The position numbers and the translations under genes were made by a program. The notes beneath the pieces are model-generated. The model searched no databases. It was given only the letters and a program-made list of their open reading frames with translations, and was not told where the DNA came from. From NCBI RefSeq assembly GCF_004614235.1, contig NZ_SPVH01000007.1:372001-436000 (forward strand): a DNA stretch of 64,000 nt. The letters are read 5' to 3'. This DNA comes from Brevundimonas intermedia. GTDB lineage: Bacteria; Pseudomonadota; Alphaproteobacteria; Caulobacterales; Caulobacteraceae. The stretch's first letter is position 1, and every line of letters begins with the position of its first letter. Of the stretch, positions 46,673 through 56,060 are shown piece by piece.

Positions 46673-48399
46673 TCCTGTTTCTGCTCTCCTATCTCGCCGG
46701 CGTCCTGACCATCGTCAGCCCCTGCATATTACCCGTCCTACCGTTCGTCTTCGCCCGCGCCGGTCGCCCCTTCCTGCGCAACGGCTTTCCTCTGCTAGTC
46801 GGCATGGCGGTGACATTCGCGGGCGTGGCGACCCTGGCGGCGCTGGGTGGGGGCTGGGCGGTTCGCGCCAACGAGGTCGGACGGTGGATCGCTCTGGCGG
46901 TCATGGCCGTGCTGGGCCTCAGCCTGTTGTTCCCCGCCTTGGGCGACCGCCTGATGCGGCCGTTCGTCGCCGCCGGTTCCTGGCTGACGGACCGTGCAGA
47001 GCGTCACAGTGGGGATCAGGGCGAGGTGCGGGCCTCTCTGCTGCTCGGCGTCGCGACGGGTCTGCTGTGGGCGCCGTGCGCCGGGCCGATCCTGGGCGTG
47101 ATTCTGACGGGCGCCGCGCTTCAGGGCGCAGGCGTCGGCACGACGGTGTTGCTGCTGGCCTATGCGGCGGGCGCCGCGACCTCCCTGGGTCTGGCCCTGC
47201 TGGTCGGCGGTCGTGTGTTCAAGGCCATGAAGGGTGCGCTGGGCGTCGGCGAATGGGTCCGTCGCGGGCTGGGCGTGCTGGTGCTGATCGGCGTTGTCAT
47301 CATCGGCCTAGGCGCCGACACGGGCTTGCTGACCCGCATCTCGGCCGCCAGCACGGGCCGGATCGAACAGGCGCTGCTGGGCAGTATCGGGCGCGGCATG
47401 CCGACGAACGAAGCCCCGACCGACCTGGCCAACTTGCCGGTCGAGGGCATGATGCCCCCGCTGACCGGCGCGACGACCTGGATCAACACCCCGCCCCTGA
47501 CGACGGAGCAACTGCGCGGCAAGGTGGTGGTGGTCGATTTCTGGACCTACTCCTGCATCAACTGCATCCGCTCCATCCCCTACGTCCGCGCCTGGGCCGA
47601 GAAGTACAAGGATCAAGGTCTGGTAGTGATCGGCGTCCACACGCCAGAGTTCGCTTTCGAAAAATCCGAGGCCAACGTCCGCCAGAACATTCAGCGGCTG
47701 GGCATCACCTATCCGGTCGCCATGGACAATGAGTTCGCCATCTGGCGCGCGTTCAAGAACCAGTACTGGCCCGCCCACTACTTCATCGACGCCAAGGGCC
47801 AGATTCGTCACCACCACTTCGGCGAGGGCGACTACGACGGCTCCGAACGCGTCATTCAGCAGCTCTTGAAAGAGGCCGGCGCGGCCAACGTCGCCCGCGA
47901 CGTTGTCGACGTTCAGGCCAAGGGCGCAGAGGCCGCCGCCGACATGGCCCAGGTCGAATCACCGGAAACCTATGTCGGCTATGCGCGCGCCGAGAATTTC
48001 CGTTCGCCGGGCGGCCTGGCCAATGATGTCATCAAGGACTACGTCGCCGCCCCGCTGCAACTGAACGGGTGGAGCCTGTCCGGCCGCTGGAGGGTCACCC
48101 GCGAACACGCCGACCTTCAGACTGCCGGAGGTCGCGTCGCCTTCCGCTTCAAGGCGCGCGACCTGCATCTGGTGATGGGCCCGAGCAAGACCGGCGAACA
48201 GCCGCGTTTCCGCGTCCTTGTCGATGGCGCGGCGCCAGGCCCGAACGCGGGCAGCGACATCGACGCCCAAGGCATGGGCCGCATCGACGGCGAGCGGCTT
48301 TATCAACTGGTTCGCCAGACCGGCGCGGTGCGCGAGCGGACGTTCGAGATCGAGTTCCTGGATCCCGGCGTCCAGGTCTTCGCCTTCACTTTCGGCTAG
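46669..48399 (+). CDS. DipZ-like fusion: CcdA-type thiol transporter with thioredoxin and C-terminal domains
   Basis: The 576-residue protein joins three parts. Residues 1-215 are CcdA/DsbD-beta-like transmembrane helices with Cys19 and Cys137 in VSPC and APCAGP, positioned to carry reducing equivalents. Residues 265-410 are a periplasmic thioredoxin-like domain with CINC (Cys296, Cys299). The last 150 residues form a beta-rich DipZ C-terminal domain. It probably transports electrons to periplasmic disulfide or peroxide reduction, as in Mycobacterium DipZ. It is coupled to the flavoprotein gene by an ATGA overlap. Confidence 0.88.
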   Translation: MILFLLSYLAGVLTIVSPCILPVLPFVFARAGRPFLRNGFPLLVGMAVTFAGVATLAALGGGWAVRANEVGRWIALAVMAVLGLSLLFPALGDRLMRPFVAAGSWLTDRAERHSGDQGEVRASLLLGVATGLLWAPCAGPILGVILTGAALQGAGVGTTVLLLAYAAGAATSLGLALLVGGRVFKAMKGALGVGEWVRRGLGVLVLIGVVIIGLGADTGLLTRISAASTGRIEQALLGSIGRGMPTNEAPTDLANLPVEGMMPPLTGATTWINTPPLTTEQLRGKVVVVDFWTYSCINCIRSIPYVRAWAEKYKDQGLVVIGVHTPEFAFEKSEANVRQNIQRLGITYPVAMDNEFAIWRAFKNQYWPAHYFIDAKGQIRHHHFGEGDYDGSERVIQQLLKEAGAANVARDVVDVQAKGAEAAADMAQVESPETYVGYARAENFRSPGGLANDVIKDYVAAPLQLNGWSLSGRWRVTREHADLQTAGGRVAFRFKARDLHLVMGPSKTGEQPRFRVLVDGAAPGPNAGSDIDAQGMGRIDGERLYQLVRQTGAVRERTFEIEFLDPGVQVFAFTFG

Positions 48400-48410
48400 G
48401 AGCCCGGCGT

Positions 48411-49142
48411 CTAGAGGCGGCCCGCGTCGGCCAGCTTGTCCAGCATCCAGACGCGCGCGGGCGGCAGGGGCTTGTTCTGCGGGTGGAACACGAACTGTTC
48501 GAGGAAATGCCCGGTCAGGTCGAACCCGGCCTTCACGTCGCCCTCGATCAACCCCGCCTGGGCGCCCAGCATGAAGGGCGGCAGGGTCAGCATCTTGTCG
48601 GCATAGGGCGCGCCGGCGTCGCGGCTGACCGCCCGGCCGGTGCGGGGGCTGACATAGATCAGGTCGTCGGCCGTGCCCGTCGCTGCGCATTTCGACAGAT
48701 CCAGGCCAAAGCCCAGGTCTTCCAGCAGCCCCGCCTCGAACCGCACGAAGATGGCGGGCCAGACATCCGGCACGGCGAAGGCCGCCATCAGCGCCTCGAA
48801 GGCCAGAAAGACGCCGGGATGCGGTTCGCGCTCGGGCAAGGCCCCTTGCGCCACACCGGCCGCCGCCGCCAACCCGGTCAGCGCCAAGGCGTCGTCGAAC
48901 AGGGCGCTGGGCCCTTCGCCCATCGGCTCCAGCCGCGCGGCGCCCAGATGATCCGAGGTTCGCGCGCGATAATCCGCCACGACCCGCGCCCCGGCTTGCA
49001 GGAACGGCTTCATCTTGCGCGACGCCCCGCCCGCCACATAGGCGGACCGGCGGCCATGGTTCTCGGTCAACAGGTCCACCACAGACCCGGTGTCGCCATG
49101 GCTGCGCGCCGACAGGACGAACGCCTCTTCGTGAAAGTCCAT
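48411..49142 (-). CDS. recO: DNA repair protein RecO
   Basis: RecO anneals DNA and loads RecA with RecR in the RecF pathway. The 243-residue protein has an N-terminal OB-fold (EEAFVLSARSHGDTGSVVDLLTENHGR) and a helical C-terminal domain (RFEAGLLEDLGFGLDL). The usual zinc-binding cysteine cluster in the C-terminal domain is reduced here, as in many alphaproteobacteria. Its start overlaps the upstream gene's stop as TGATG. Confidence 0.92.
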   Translation of the reverse strand: MDFHEEAFVLSARSHGDTGSVVDLLTENHGRRSAYVAGGASRKMKPFLQAGARVVADYRARTSDHLGAARLEPMGEGPSALFDDALALTGLAAAAGVAQGALPEREPHPGVFLAFEALMAAFAVPDVWPAIFVRFEAGLLEDLGFGLDLSKCAATGTADDLIYVSPRTGRAVSRDAGAPYADKMLTLPPFMLGAQAGLIEGDVKAGFDLTGHFLEQFVFHPQNKPLPPARVWMLDKLADAGRL

Positions 49143-49618
49143 CAGTCGGCCGAACCTTCGGCGATCAGCCCGACCACGCCCTTGGCCTTGTCGTTCGGCA
49201 CCGTGAAGCTGAGGACATATTGCTCGATCTTCCAGCCCTCGTCGGTCAGACGCAGCACGCCCGATCCCCGCGTCAGCCCATAGGCGTCGTTGTCGAGCAG
49301 TTCGTCGAACCAGACGATGCAGCGGCAGTCGCCCGGCGCCAGGGTCGCCACCCGGTCATGCGGGCGATAGGTCCAGCCCTTGCCGCGCGAGAAAAACGGC
49401 GTCGCATAGGCGCGAAACTCGGCCAGCGACCAGCGCTCGGTCGCATCCGTGCCGATGAACCGGGCGTCGGGGGTGAACAGGTCGAAATAGGCGTCGCCAT
49501 CAGCGCGCGACGCAGCCTCGTGCATCCGGTCCAGAACAACGCCCGCGGCGACAGCGGGGTCATCCGAATCCTGCATCGGAGACGCGGACAGGGCGAGAGC
49601 GGCGAAAAGGGCGATCAT
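49142..49618 (-). CDS. Exported SnoaL/NTF2-like protein
   Basis: The 158-residue protein has a short signal-like N-terminus (IALFAALALSASP) and one NTF2-fold domain (RMHEAASRADGDAYFDLFTPDARFIGTDA, FLSRGKGW, GLTRGSGVLRLTDEGWKIEQY). Such domains bind small ligands or act as isolated isomerase-like proteins; the function here is unknown. It precedes recO by a TGATG overlap. Confidence 0.78.
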   Translation of the reverse strand: MIALFAALALSASPMQDSDDPAVAAGVVLDRMHEAASRADGDAYFDLFTPDARFIGTDATERWSLAEFRAYATPFFSRGKGWTYRPHDRVATLAPGDCRCIVWFDELLDNDAYGLTRGSGVLRLTDEGWKIEQYVLSFTVPNDKAKGVVGLIAEGSAD

Positions 49619-49666
49619 GCGCCCGTTCTAGTCCTGTTCTCCTCGTTGGGAAACCAGGCGGATGTC

Positions 49667-50914
49667 TCAGCGCGCCAGCGTGGTCGGAAACTCGCGCCCC
49701 AGCGCCTCGGCCATCGCCTGCTGGCTGATCAGAAACACCTGGTCGCGCAGATGATAGTTGTTCGACAGCACGATCACCGTCACGTCGGCCTCGGGCTGAT
49801 AGAGCATCAGGTTACGGAACCCGCCCCAACTGCCGGTGTGATAGATCTGGCGGTCCTGGAAACTGGGCCGGACCTGATCGCCCAGACGGTTCGAGAAGAT
49901 GCCGAAGCCCCAATCCCGACGCGGATGGCTGCGCTCGTTCGGCTTCGTGTCTGCCGGCGCATGGTCGGCCAACATCTGCTGGTAACTGCTCGGCTTCAGC
50001 AGCGCGCCGCGGTGCAGCGCCCTTTGCCAGACCAGCAGGTCGTCTAACGTCGAATAGACCGCGCCCGCACCCGCAACGATGGAGGTATTGGCGTTCGGCT
50101 GGGCCGCCAGGCCGCCGGGGAAGTTGGCGTAGCCCATGATGACGTCGTGGTCGCCGCCATCCAGATCCAGCCCGCTGTCCTTCATGCCCAGAGGCTTGAA
50201 GAAGGCATCACGCATATAGGCTTCGTAGGGCTGACCGCTGGCCTTTTCGACGATGGCGGCGGCCAGGTTGAACGCCGCATTGTCGTAGCGAACCTTCGTT
50301 CCCGGCTCGAACTGCAGGCCGAACCGCTTCGAGTCTTCGGTCAGTTCGTTCAGCGTCGCCGGGGTCGTGCGCCGCATGCCCCAGCCGGGCCGCGCCATCA
50401 GGTCGGGAATGCCCGAGGTATGCGACAGCAGATGGCTGATCCGCACCGACGCCCAGGCCTGCGGACAGGGCTGGATCCATTTGCAGACAGGGTCGGAGAC
50501 GTTCAGCTTGCCCTCGTCCTGAAGCATCAGAATCGCCGTCGCCGTGAACTGTTTCGAGATCGAGGCCAGGCGGAAGCGGGAATCCAGCGCCAGCGCCCGG
50601 TCCTGTTCGTAATTCGCCTTGCCATAGACCTGGCGGAACAACACCCGGTCGCCCTTGGCCACCAGAACCGCCCCCATGAACCGGCCTGCCGCGGCCTCGC
50701 GATCCATCCGCGCAGCCAGTTGCGGCAAATCCTGAACCACGACCAGGGGCGGACGCGGCGGAGCATCGGCCCGCTCCGTCACCAAGGCTGCATCGGTCTT
50801 GGGTGGGACGGCCGTGGCGATGCCGCCCCAGACCGCGCCGCCGAGGATCAGCGCCCCAAGAACGCCCAGAACGAGCCGGGGATGGCCCCCGGCGGTACGC
50901 GGTACTTCAAACAC
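49667..50914 (-). CDS. Serine hydrolase of the beta-lactamase/penicillin-binding class C family
   Basis: The 415-residue protein has one N-terminal transmembrane segment (LVLGVLGALILGGAVWGG) and a beta-lactamase-like domain: SxxK at Ser118-x-x-Lys121 (LASISKQFT), YxN as RYDNAAF, and a HTG motif (IYHTGSWGG). It could be an esterase, D-amino-acid peptidase or carboxypeptidase; true AmpC lactamases have different context and motifs. It is anchored facing the periplasm. It is on the same strand as, and just downstream of, era. Confidence 0.85.
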   Translation of the reverse strand: MFEVPRTAGGHPRLVLGVLGALILGGAVWGGIATAVPPKTDAALVTERADAPPRPPLVVVQDLPQLAARMDREAAAGRFMGAVLVAKGDRVLFRQVYGKANYEQDRALALDSRFRLASISKQFTATAILMLQDEGKLNVSDPVCKWIQPCPQAWASVRISHLLSHTSGIPDLMARPGWGMRRTTPATLNELTEDSKRFGLQFEPGTKVRYDNAAFNLAAAIVEKASGQPYEAYMRDAFFKPLGMKDSGLDLDGGDHDVIMGYANFPGGLAAQPNANTSIVAGAGAVYSTLDDLLVWQRALHRGALLKPSSYQQMLADHAPADTKPNERSHPRRDWGFGIFSNRLGDQVRPSFQDRQIYHTGSWGGFRNLMLYQPEADVTVIVLSNNYHLRDQVFLISQQAMAEALGREFPTTLAR

Positions 50915-50920
50915 AGGAAC

Positions 50921-51868
50921 TCAGACGTCGAAATCCAGACCGAACTGGGCGTAGAGCGCCCGCGAGTCCTGCCATTTCGGATCGACCTTGACGGTCAGGA
51001 ACAGGTGGACCTGACGACCGAGCAGCTCGTTCAGCTCCTCGCGCGACTTCTGGCCGATCCATTTCAGGGTCTGGCCGCCCTTGCCCAGGACGATGGGCCG
51101 CTGGCTCTCGCGCTCGACATAGATGGTCTGTTCGATCCGGGCCGAGCCGTCGGCGCGCTCCTCGAAACTGGTGGTCTCCACCGCCGCCGAATAGGGCAGC
51201 TCTTCATGGACGCGCAGATAGACCTTCTCGCGCGTGATCTCCGCCGCCAGAACCCGAACCGGCACATCCGCCGCCTGATCCTCGGGATAGAGCCACGGCC
51301 CCTTTGGCATGGACAGGGCCAGACGCTGTTTCAGGTCCTCGACGCCGTCGCCGTTGGCGGCCGAGATCATATAGACCTCGGAATAGACGCCGCTCTCGAA
51401 CATCTTCTGCGACAGGGCCAAAAGGGTGTCGCGGCGCATGCCGTCGATCTTGTTCAGCGCCAGCACCACCTTGGTGCCGGTGGACTGCAGGTTGGCGATG
51501 ATGGTCTCGGTGTCCTCGGCCGAGCGACGATCCGCCGCCGTGCCTTCACGGCCTTCCGAGTTGATGTGCGACTGGGCGTCGATCAGGTGGACGACGATGT
51601 CCGCATCCTGCGCGCCGCCCCAGGCCGAGGCGACCATGGCCCGGTCAAGACGACGACGCGGGGTGAAGATGCCGGGCGTGTCCACCAACACGATCTGGGC
51701 GTCGCCCTCCATGGCGATGCCGCGCACGGGAAAGCGCGTCGTCTGCACCTTTTGCGTGACGATCGAGACCTTGGACCCGGTCAGCCGGTTGACCAGCGTG
51801 GACTTACCGGCGTTCGGCGCGCCGATTATGGCGGCGAAGCCCGCGCGCTGGTTTTCGAAATCGGTCAA
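50921..51868 (-). CDS. era: GTPase Era
   Basis: Era is an essential GTPase that binds 16S rRNA and checks 30S assembly. The 315-residue protein has the G motifs GAPNAGKST, DTPG and NKID, and a C-terminal KH domain (GKGGQTLKWIGQKSREELNELLG). It overlaps rnc by ATGA, the conserved lepB-rnc-era order. Confidence 0.97.
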   Translation of the reverse strand: MTDFENQRAGFAAIIGAPNAGKSTLVNRLTGSKVSIVTQKVQTTRFPVRGIAMEGDAQIVLVDTPGIFTPRRRLDRAMVASAWGGAQDADIVVHLIDAQSHINSEGREGTAADRRSAEDTETIIANLQSTGTKVVLALNKIDGMRRDTLLALSQKMFESGVYSEVYMISAANGDGVEDLKQRLALSMPKGPWLYPEDQAADVPVRVLAAEITREKVYLRVHEELPYSAAVETTSFEERADGSARIEQTIYVERESQRPIVLGKGGQTLKWIGQKSREELNELLGRQVHLFLTVKVDPKWQDSRALYAQFGLDFDV

Positions 51869-52575
51869 ATGACGCCTTCACGTTTGAGGAGAGCCGTTGC
51901 GGCCGCCTTCTCCGCCTCCTGACGCGAACGCCCTTGCGCGGTCAAGGGCTGCACGTCTTGCACGGAAACTTCGACGGTGAATGTGGGTGCATGATCCGAA
52001 CCCGTCCGATCCGACACGCGATAGGTCGGCAGCGGCCTGCCCTTGCCTTGCGCCCACTCCTGCAGCGCTGACTTGGGATTGGTCACGGTCCGCGACGGCG
52101 GGGCCGACAGTTCGTCGGCCCAGGCGGCGTCAAAGAAGGTCCGCGCCGCATCAAGACCGCCATCCAGATAGACCGCCGCCAGTATGGCCTCGACCGCATC
52201 TGCGATGACGCCCGCCTTGCGACGGCCGCCGGTCTTGGTCTCGCCCGGCGACAACCGTAGAGCTGGGCCGACGCCCAACGCCTCGCCGACGCGGGCGCAG
52301 GCGGTCTTGTCGACCAGGGCATGCAGACTGGACGAAAGCTGACCCTCGTCGGCCGTCGGAAACTCTGCCGACAACCGCTCGGCGACCAGCAGTCCCAGCA
52401 CCCGGTCGCCCAGGAACTCCAGGCGCTCGTTATCGCGCGGACCGTGAATCCCGACCGGCGCCCCCTCGCCCACGCTGGCGTGCGTCAGGGCGCGCTCCAG
52501 CAGGGCCTTTTCCTTGAACGTGTGTCCCAGGCGCGTTTCCAGCGCCGCGACGGCTTCGGCTCGCGTATTCGCCAT
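51865..52575 (-). CDS. rnc: Ribonuclease III
   Basis: RNase III cleaves double-stranded RNA in rRNA processing. The 236-residue protein has the signature NERLEFLGDRVLGLLVAE, with DAVEAILAAVYLDGG and a C-terminal double-stranded-RNA-binding domain (SALQEWAQGKGRPLPTYRV). I start at ATG 52575, overlapping the lepB stop as TAATG; the frame continues to 52635 without family similarity. Confidence 0.96.
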   Translation of the reverse strand: MANTRAEAVAALETRLGHTFKEKALLERALTHASVGEGAPVGIHGPRDNERLEFLGDRVLGLLVAERLSAEFPTADEGQLSSSLHALVDKTACARVGEALGVGPALRLSPGETKTGGRRKAGVIADAVEAILAAVYLDGGLDAARTFFDAAWADELSAPPSRTVTNPKSALQEWAQGKGRPLPTYRVSDRTGSDHAPTFTVEVSVQDVQPLTAQGRSRQEAEKAAATALLKREGVI

Positions 52576-53468
52576 TACTTCAAGACGTTGAAGAACCGGT
52601 CGAGCCGCACGTTGAACCAGCTGACGGGGTTCCACAGCGACGAACCGGGCTTCCAGGAGAACAGGATGATCTGCGCCTTGCCGACCAGGTTCTCGGCCGG
52701 GACCATGCCCACGCCGCTGGACTGTTCGACACGGCTGTCGATCGAGTTGTCGCGGTTGTCGCCCATCATGAAGTAATGGCCGGCCGGGACTTCATAGACC
52801 GGGGTGTCGTCCAGATCGTTTCCGGGACCGAAGTCCTGGGTCATGAAGCTTCTGCCTTCCGGCAGGGTCTCGCGCACCTCGGTCACCGGGCGCGGGCCGA
52901 AGATGTCGTTGATCTCCTGCTCGCTGACCACGACGTCCTGAACCGGCTTGTCGTTGATATACAGCTTGTTGGCGATCATCTGGATGCGGTCGCCGGGCAG
53001 GCCGATCACGCGCTTAATGAAGTCCGTCTTGTCGTCACGCGGCAGTTTGAAAACGACGATGTCGCCGCGCTTGGGCGCCGAGCCCATGATCCGGCCGTCG
53101 AACAGCGGCGGGCTAAACGGGATCGAATGTTTCGAGAAGCCGTACGACCACTTCGACACGACGATATAGTCGCCTTCGTAGAGGTTGGGCTCCATCGAGG
53201 CCGACGGAATGGTGAAGGGCTGGAACAGGAAGATCCGCAGCACCATCGCGATCAGCAGGGCGAAGACGATGGTCTTGAAGATTTCGCCTGTCTCGCTGGC
53301 GGCGGACGGCGTCTTGTCGCGACCGCCGGGCTTTTGCGCGTAGACCTTGTGGTTCGACGTGGTCGGCTCTTGCACCGACTTGACCGGAGCGTCCGCCTCC
53401 GAAGCCGCAAATCGCTCTTCGGGAGTGGCGTCGCGTTTGGCGTCGTCGGGCTTTTGGTCTTCGCTCAT
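52575..53468 (-). CDS. lepB: Signal peptidase I
   Basis: LepB removes signal peptides from Sec-exported proteins. The 297-residue membrane protein has one transmembrane segment at 64-83, the catalytic Ser91 in TIPSASMEPNLYEGD and general-base Lys152 in DFIKRVIGLPGD, plus GDNRDNSIDSR near the end. A long charged N-terminus precedes the membrane segment. ATG 53468 is preceded by GAGG with normal spacing; 53480 and 53510 are alternatives. Confidence 0.95.
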   Translation of the reverse strand: MSEDQKPDDAKRDATPEERFAASEADAPVKSVQEPTTSNHKVYAQKPGGRDKTPSAASETGEIFKTIVFALLIAMVLRIFLFQPFTIPSASMEPNLYEGDYIVVSKWSYGFSKHSIPFSPPLFDGRIMGSAPKRGDIVVFKLPRDDKTDFIKRVIGLPGDRIQMIANKLYINDKPVQDVVVSEQEINDIFGPRPVTEVRETLPEGRSFMTQDFGPGNDLDDTPVYEVPAGHYFMMGDNRDNSIDSRVEQSSGVGMVPAENLVGKAQIILFSWKPGSSLWNPVSWFNVRLDRFFNVLK

Positions 53469-53523
53469 GCGATCAGGCATCCTCGCCGCGTCTGCGCGGT
53501 CATCGCGCACGCCTATAACCTGA

Positions 53524-53925
53524 TTACGACTGCGGCAAGGCTTCGATCACCACGAAGGCGAGCGCATAAGGATGTTCGTCGCTCAGCGTCAGGTGGATTT
53601 TGGCCTCATGTCCGGCTGGCGTCAGGCGCGCCAGATGTTCGGCCGCATGCCCGGTCAGCGCCATGGTCGGCTGGCCGGAACGCAGGTTCACCACCCCCAT
53701 GTCGCGCCAATAGACATCAGCCCGCATTCCCGTGCCCAGCGCCTTGGCGCAGGCCTCCTTGGCCGCGAAACGCTTGGCGTAGCTCCAGGCCGGATCAGGC
53801 TTGCGGTCGGACCGTGTGCGTTCCAGTTCGGTGAAGCAGCGGGTCTTGAAGCGATCCCCGAACCGATCCAGCGAGGTCTGGATGCGGCGGATGTCCGACA
53901 GATCCGCGCCGACACCGATGATCAT
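53524..53925 (-). CDS. acpS: Holo-[acyl-carrier-protein] synthase
   Basis: AcpS transfers the phosphopantetheine arm from CoA onto acyl carrier protein. The 133-residue protein has the two conserved motifs [14 protein letters not shown] and [17 protein letters not shown] start at ATG 53925, whose first bases overlap the pdxJ stop (ATGA); an upstream open frame to 54174 belongs to pdxJ. The pdxJ-acpS pair is a common linkage. Confidence 0.96.
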   Translation of the reverse strand: MIIGVGADLSDIRRIQTSLDRFGDRFKTRCFTELERTRSDRKPDPAWSYAKRFAAKEACAKALGTGMRADVYWRDMGVVNLRSGQPTMALTGHAAEHLARLTPAGHEAKIHLTLSDEHPYALAFVVIEALPQS

Positions 53926-54662
53926 TTCGCCGCATCCATCGCGGTCCGCATCCGGCGGATCGCGCCGTCCAGACCGATGAAGATCGAATCGCCGATCAGG
54001 AAATGGCCGATATTCAGTTCGCGGATTTCGGGGATCGCCAGCATGCGCGGCGCCGTGTCGTAATCCAGCCCGTGACCCGCATGAACCTCCATCCCCAGGA
54101 TGTCGGCCTGGGCGGCGGCGGCGGCCAGGCGTTTGAACTCGACCTCGCGCTCGCCAGGATCGGTCAGATGGCAATAGCGTCCGGTGTGGAACTCCACCAC
54201 CTGAGCGCCCACGGCGGCCGCGGCCTCGACCTGCGCCTCGCTAGGTTCGATGAACAGAGAGACGCGGATACCGGCATCCGTCAGCGCCTTCACCACAGGA
54301 GCGATGCGCGCCTCGTGACCCACGACCGCCAGACCGCCCTCGGTCGTGACCTCCTCGCGCCGCTCGGGCACCAAACAGGCTGCATGGGGCCGGTGGCGCA
54401 TGGCGATGGCCAGCATTTCCTCAGTCACCGCCATCTCGAAGTTCAACGGCTTGCCCGCCCGCGCGCACAGGGCGCTCAGAACGTCGATGTCGGCGTCGGT
54501 GATGTGGCGGCGGTCTTCGCGAAGGTGCGCGGTGATCCCGTCAGCCCCGGCCGCGAGGGCCGCCTCGGCCGCGCGAGCCGGATCGGGATGCGTCCCGCCG
54601 CGCGCATTTCGCACGGTGGCGACGTGATCGATGTTGACGCCCAGCCTGACCCGTTCGCGCAT
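53922..54662 (-). CDS. pdxJ: Pyridoxine 5'-phosphate synthase
   Basis: PdxJ closes the pyridine ring of pyridoxine phosphate from deoxyxylulose phosphate and aminoacetone phosphate. The 246-residue barrel enzyme has [33 protein letters not shown] and GHGLDYDT with the catalytic His. ATG 54662 gives the canonical start; an earlier in-frame start lacks similarity. It sits 4 bases after pyrE. Confidence 0.96.
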   Translation of the reverse strand: MRERVRLGVNIDHVATVRNARGGTHPDPARAAEAALAAGADGITAHLREDRRHITDADIDVLSALCARAGKPLNFEMAVTEEMLAIAMRHRPHAACLVPERREEVTTEGGLAVVGHEARIAPVVKALTDAGIRVSLFIEPSEAQVEAAAAVGAQVVEFHTGRYCHLTDPGEREVEFKRLAAAAAQADILGMEVHAGHGLDYDTAPRMLAIPEIRELNIGHFLIGDSIFIGLDGAIRRMRTAMDAAK

Positions 54663-54666
54663 GGCT

Positions 54667-55251
54667 CTACTTCGACAATCTGCGGCTGCCGGGATCTTCC
54701 ACCGGAAGCGCGGCCAGTTCCGGCGGCAGGGCGTCGGCCGCATAGGCCGGCACCTCCAGCGAGGCCAGGGCGATCAGCGGCACGCCCACGTCCACCTTGC
54801 CGCCAGACCGATCAACGATACAGGCGGCGGCGACCACCTCGCCCCCGGCCGCCTGGATGGCGGCGATGCATTCACGCGACGACAGGCCGGTCGTGACGAT
54901 GTCCTCGACCATGACGACCTTCTCGCCCGGCTCGACCGAGAAGCCGCGACGCAGCTTGAACTGCCCGCCTTCGCGCTCGACGTACATTGAGCGGACCTTC
55001 AGATGTTTGGCGGTCTCATAGCCGGGGATGATGCCGCCCACGGCAGGCGAGATGGCGACATCGACAGGGCCGACCGTGGCGACGATCTTGTCGGCCAACG
55101 CCTTGCACAGCAGCTCGCAGCGCGCCCCGTCCATGAAGACCAGGTTCTTCTGCAGGAAGACCGGGCTATGCAGGCCCGACGACAGGACGAAATGGCCTTC
55201 GCGCAGGGCGCCGGCGTCGCGAAACTCGTTGAGGACGTCTTGGGTGTTCAT
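54667..55251 (-). CDS. pyrE: Orotate phosphoribosyltransferase
   Basis: PyrE makes orotidine monophosphate from orotate and PRPP in pyrimidine synthesis. The 194-residue protein has the PRPP-binding motif [14 protein letters not shown] and [22 protein letters not shown]. The length is typical. It heads a leftward group with pdxJ and acpS. Confidence 0.96.
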   Translation of the reverse strand: MNTQDVLNEFRDAGALREGHFVLSSGLHSPVFLQKNLVFMDGARCELLCKALADKIVATVGPVDVAISPAVGGIIPGYETAKHLKVRSMYVEREGGQFKLRRGFSVEPGEKVVMVEDIVTTGLSSRECIAAIQAAGGEVVAAACIVDRSGGKVDVGVPLIALASLEVPAYAADALPPELAALPVEDPGSRRLSK

Positions 55252-55301
55252 GAAGAGGTTCTAGACCCTGATCGAGCGCGGATGAACCCTCCGGCGACGC
55301 T

Positions 55302-56060
55302 TCATTCGATGTTTTCGTTCGGCCGCAGTCCGCGCGCCAGCAGTTCGGCCCAGACGCCCTCGGCGTCCTCGGCGAAACCGATCAGATCCAGATCCGACGG
55401 CGCGATCATCCCGTGTTCGACCAGGGCGTCGAAACCGATGACCGAAGTCCAGTAGGCCTTGTCCACCAGGACAACCGGCACAGGCGGCGCCTTCTTCGTC
55501 TGGCGCAGGGTCAGCATCTCGAACATCTCGTCGAAAGTGCCGAACCCGCCGGGGAAGACCACCAGCGCATTGGCCCGCATCGCCAGGTGCATCTTCCGCA
55601 TCGCGAAATAGTGGAACAGGAAGGTCAGTTCCGGCGTCGAATAGGCGTTCGGCTCCTGCTCGTGCGGCAGGATGATATTGAACCCGACGGAGGGCGCCCC
55701 GGCGTCCACGGCGCCGCGATTGGCCGCCTCCATGATGCCCGGACCGCCGCCGGTGGCGATGACGTTGTCGCGCGGCTCGCCCACGTAACCCCGAAACGCC
55801 CCGCCCCGCTCGGACGCCAGCCGACCGAAGGCGCGCGCCTCTTCATACCAGCGATGGCCCTCACGGATGCGCGCACTGCCGAAGACGACGATGGTGGAGC
55901 GCACGCCCCAGGCCCGCAGCGCCTCCTCCGGCTTGGCGTATTCCATCAGAAACCGCACGCCGCGCATGGAGTCGCCCAGCAGGAAATCCTGATCCATCGC
56001 CGCCATGCGATAGGACGCCGACGCCATCTGGGCCGCGTTCGGCTTGACCGGCTCGCTCAT
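55302..56060 (-). CDS. LOG family protein (TIGR00730-like)
   Basis: The 252-residue protein has the lysine-decarboxylase-like LOG fold motifs: VFGSARIREGHRWYEEARAFG, IATGGGPGIMEAANRGA and FPGGFGTFDEMFEMLTLRQT (PGGxGTxxE). Family members release cytokinin or other nucleobases from nucleotide 5'-monophosphates; the physiological role in alphaproteobacteria is unclear. ATG 56060 overlaps the rsh stop as ATGA, so it is coupled to the stringent-response gene. Confidence 0.9.
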   Translation of the reverse strand: MSEPVKPNAAQMASASYRMAAMDQDFLLGDSMRGVRFLMEYAKPEEALRAWGVRSTIVVFGSARIREGHRWYEEARAFGRLASERGGAFRGYVGEPRDNVIATGGGPGIMEAANRGAVDAGAPSVGFNIILPHEQEPNAYSTPELTFLFHYFAMRKMHLAMRANALVVFPGGFGTFDEMFEMLTLRQTKKAPPVPVVLVDKAYWTSVIGFDALVEHGMIAPSDLDLIGFAEDAEGVWAELLARGLRPNENIE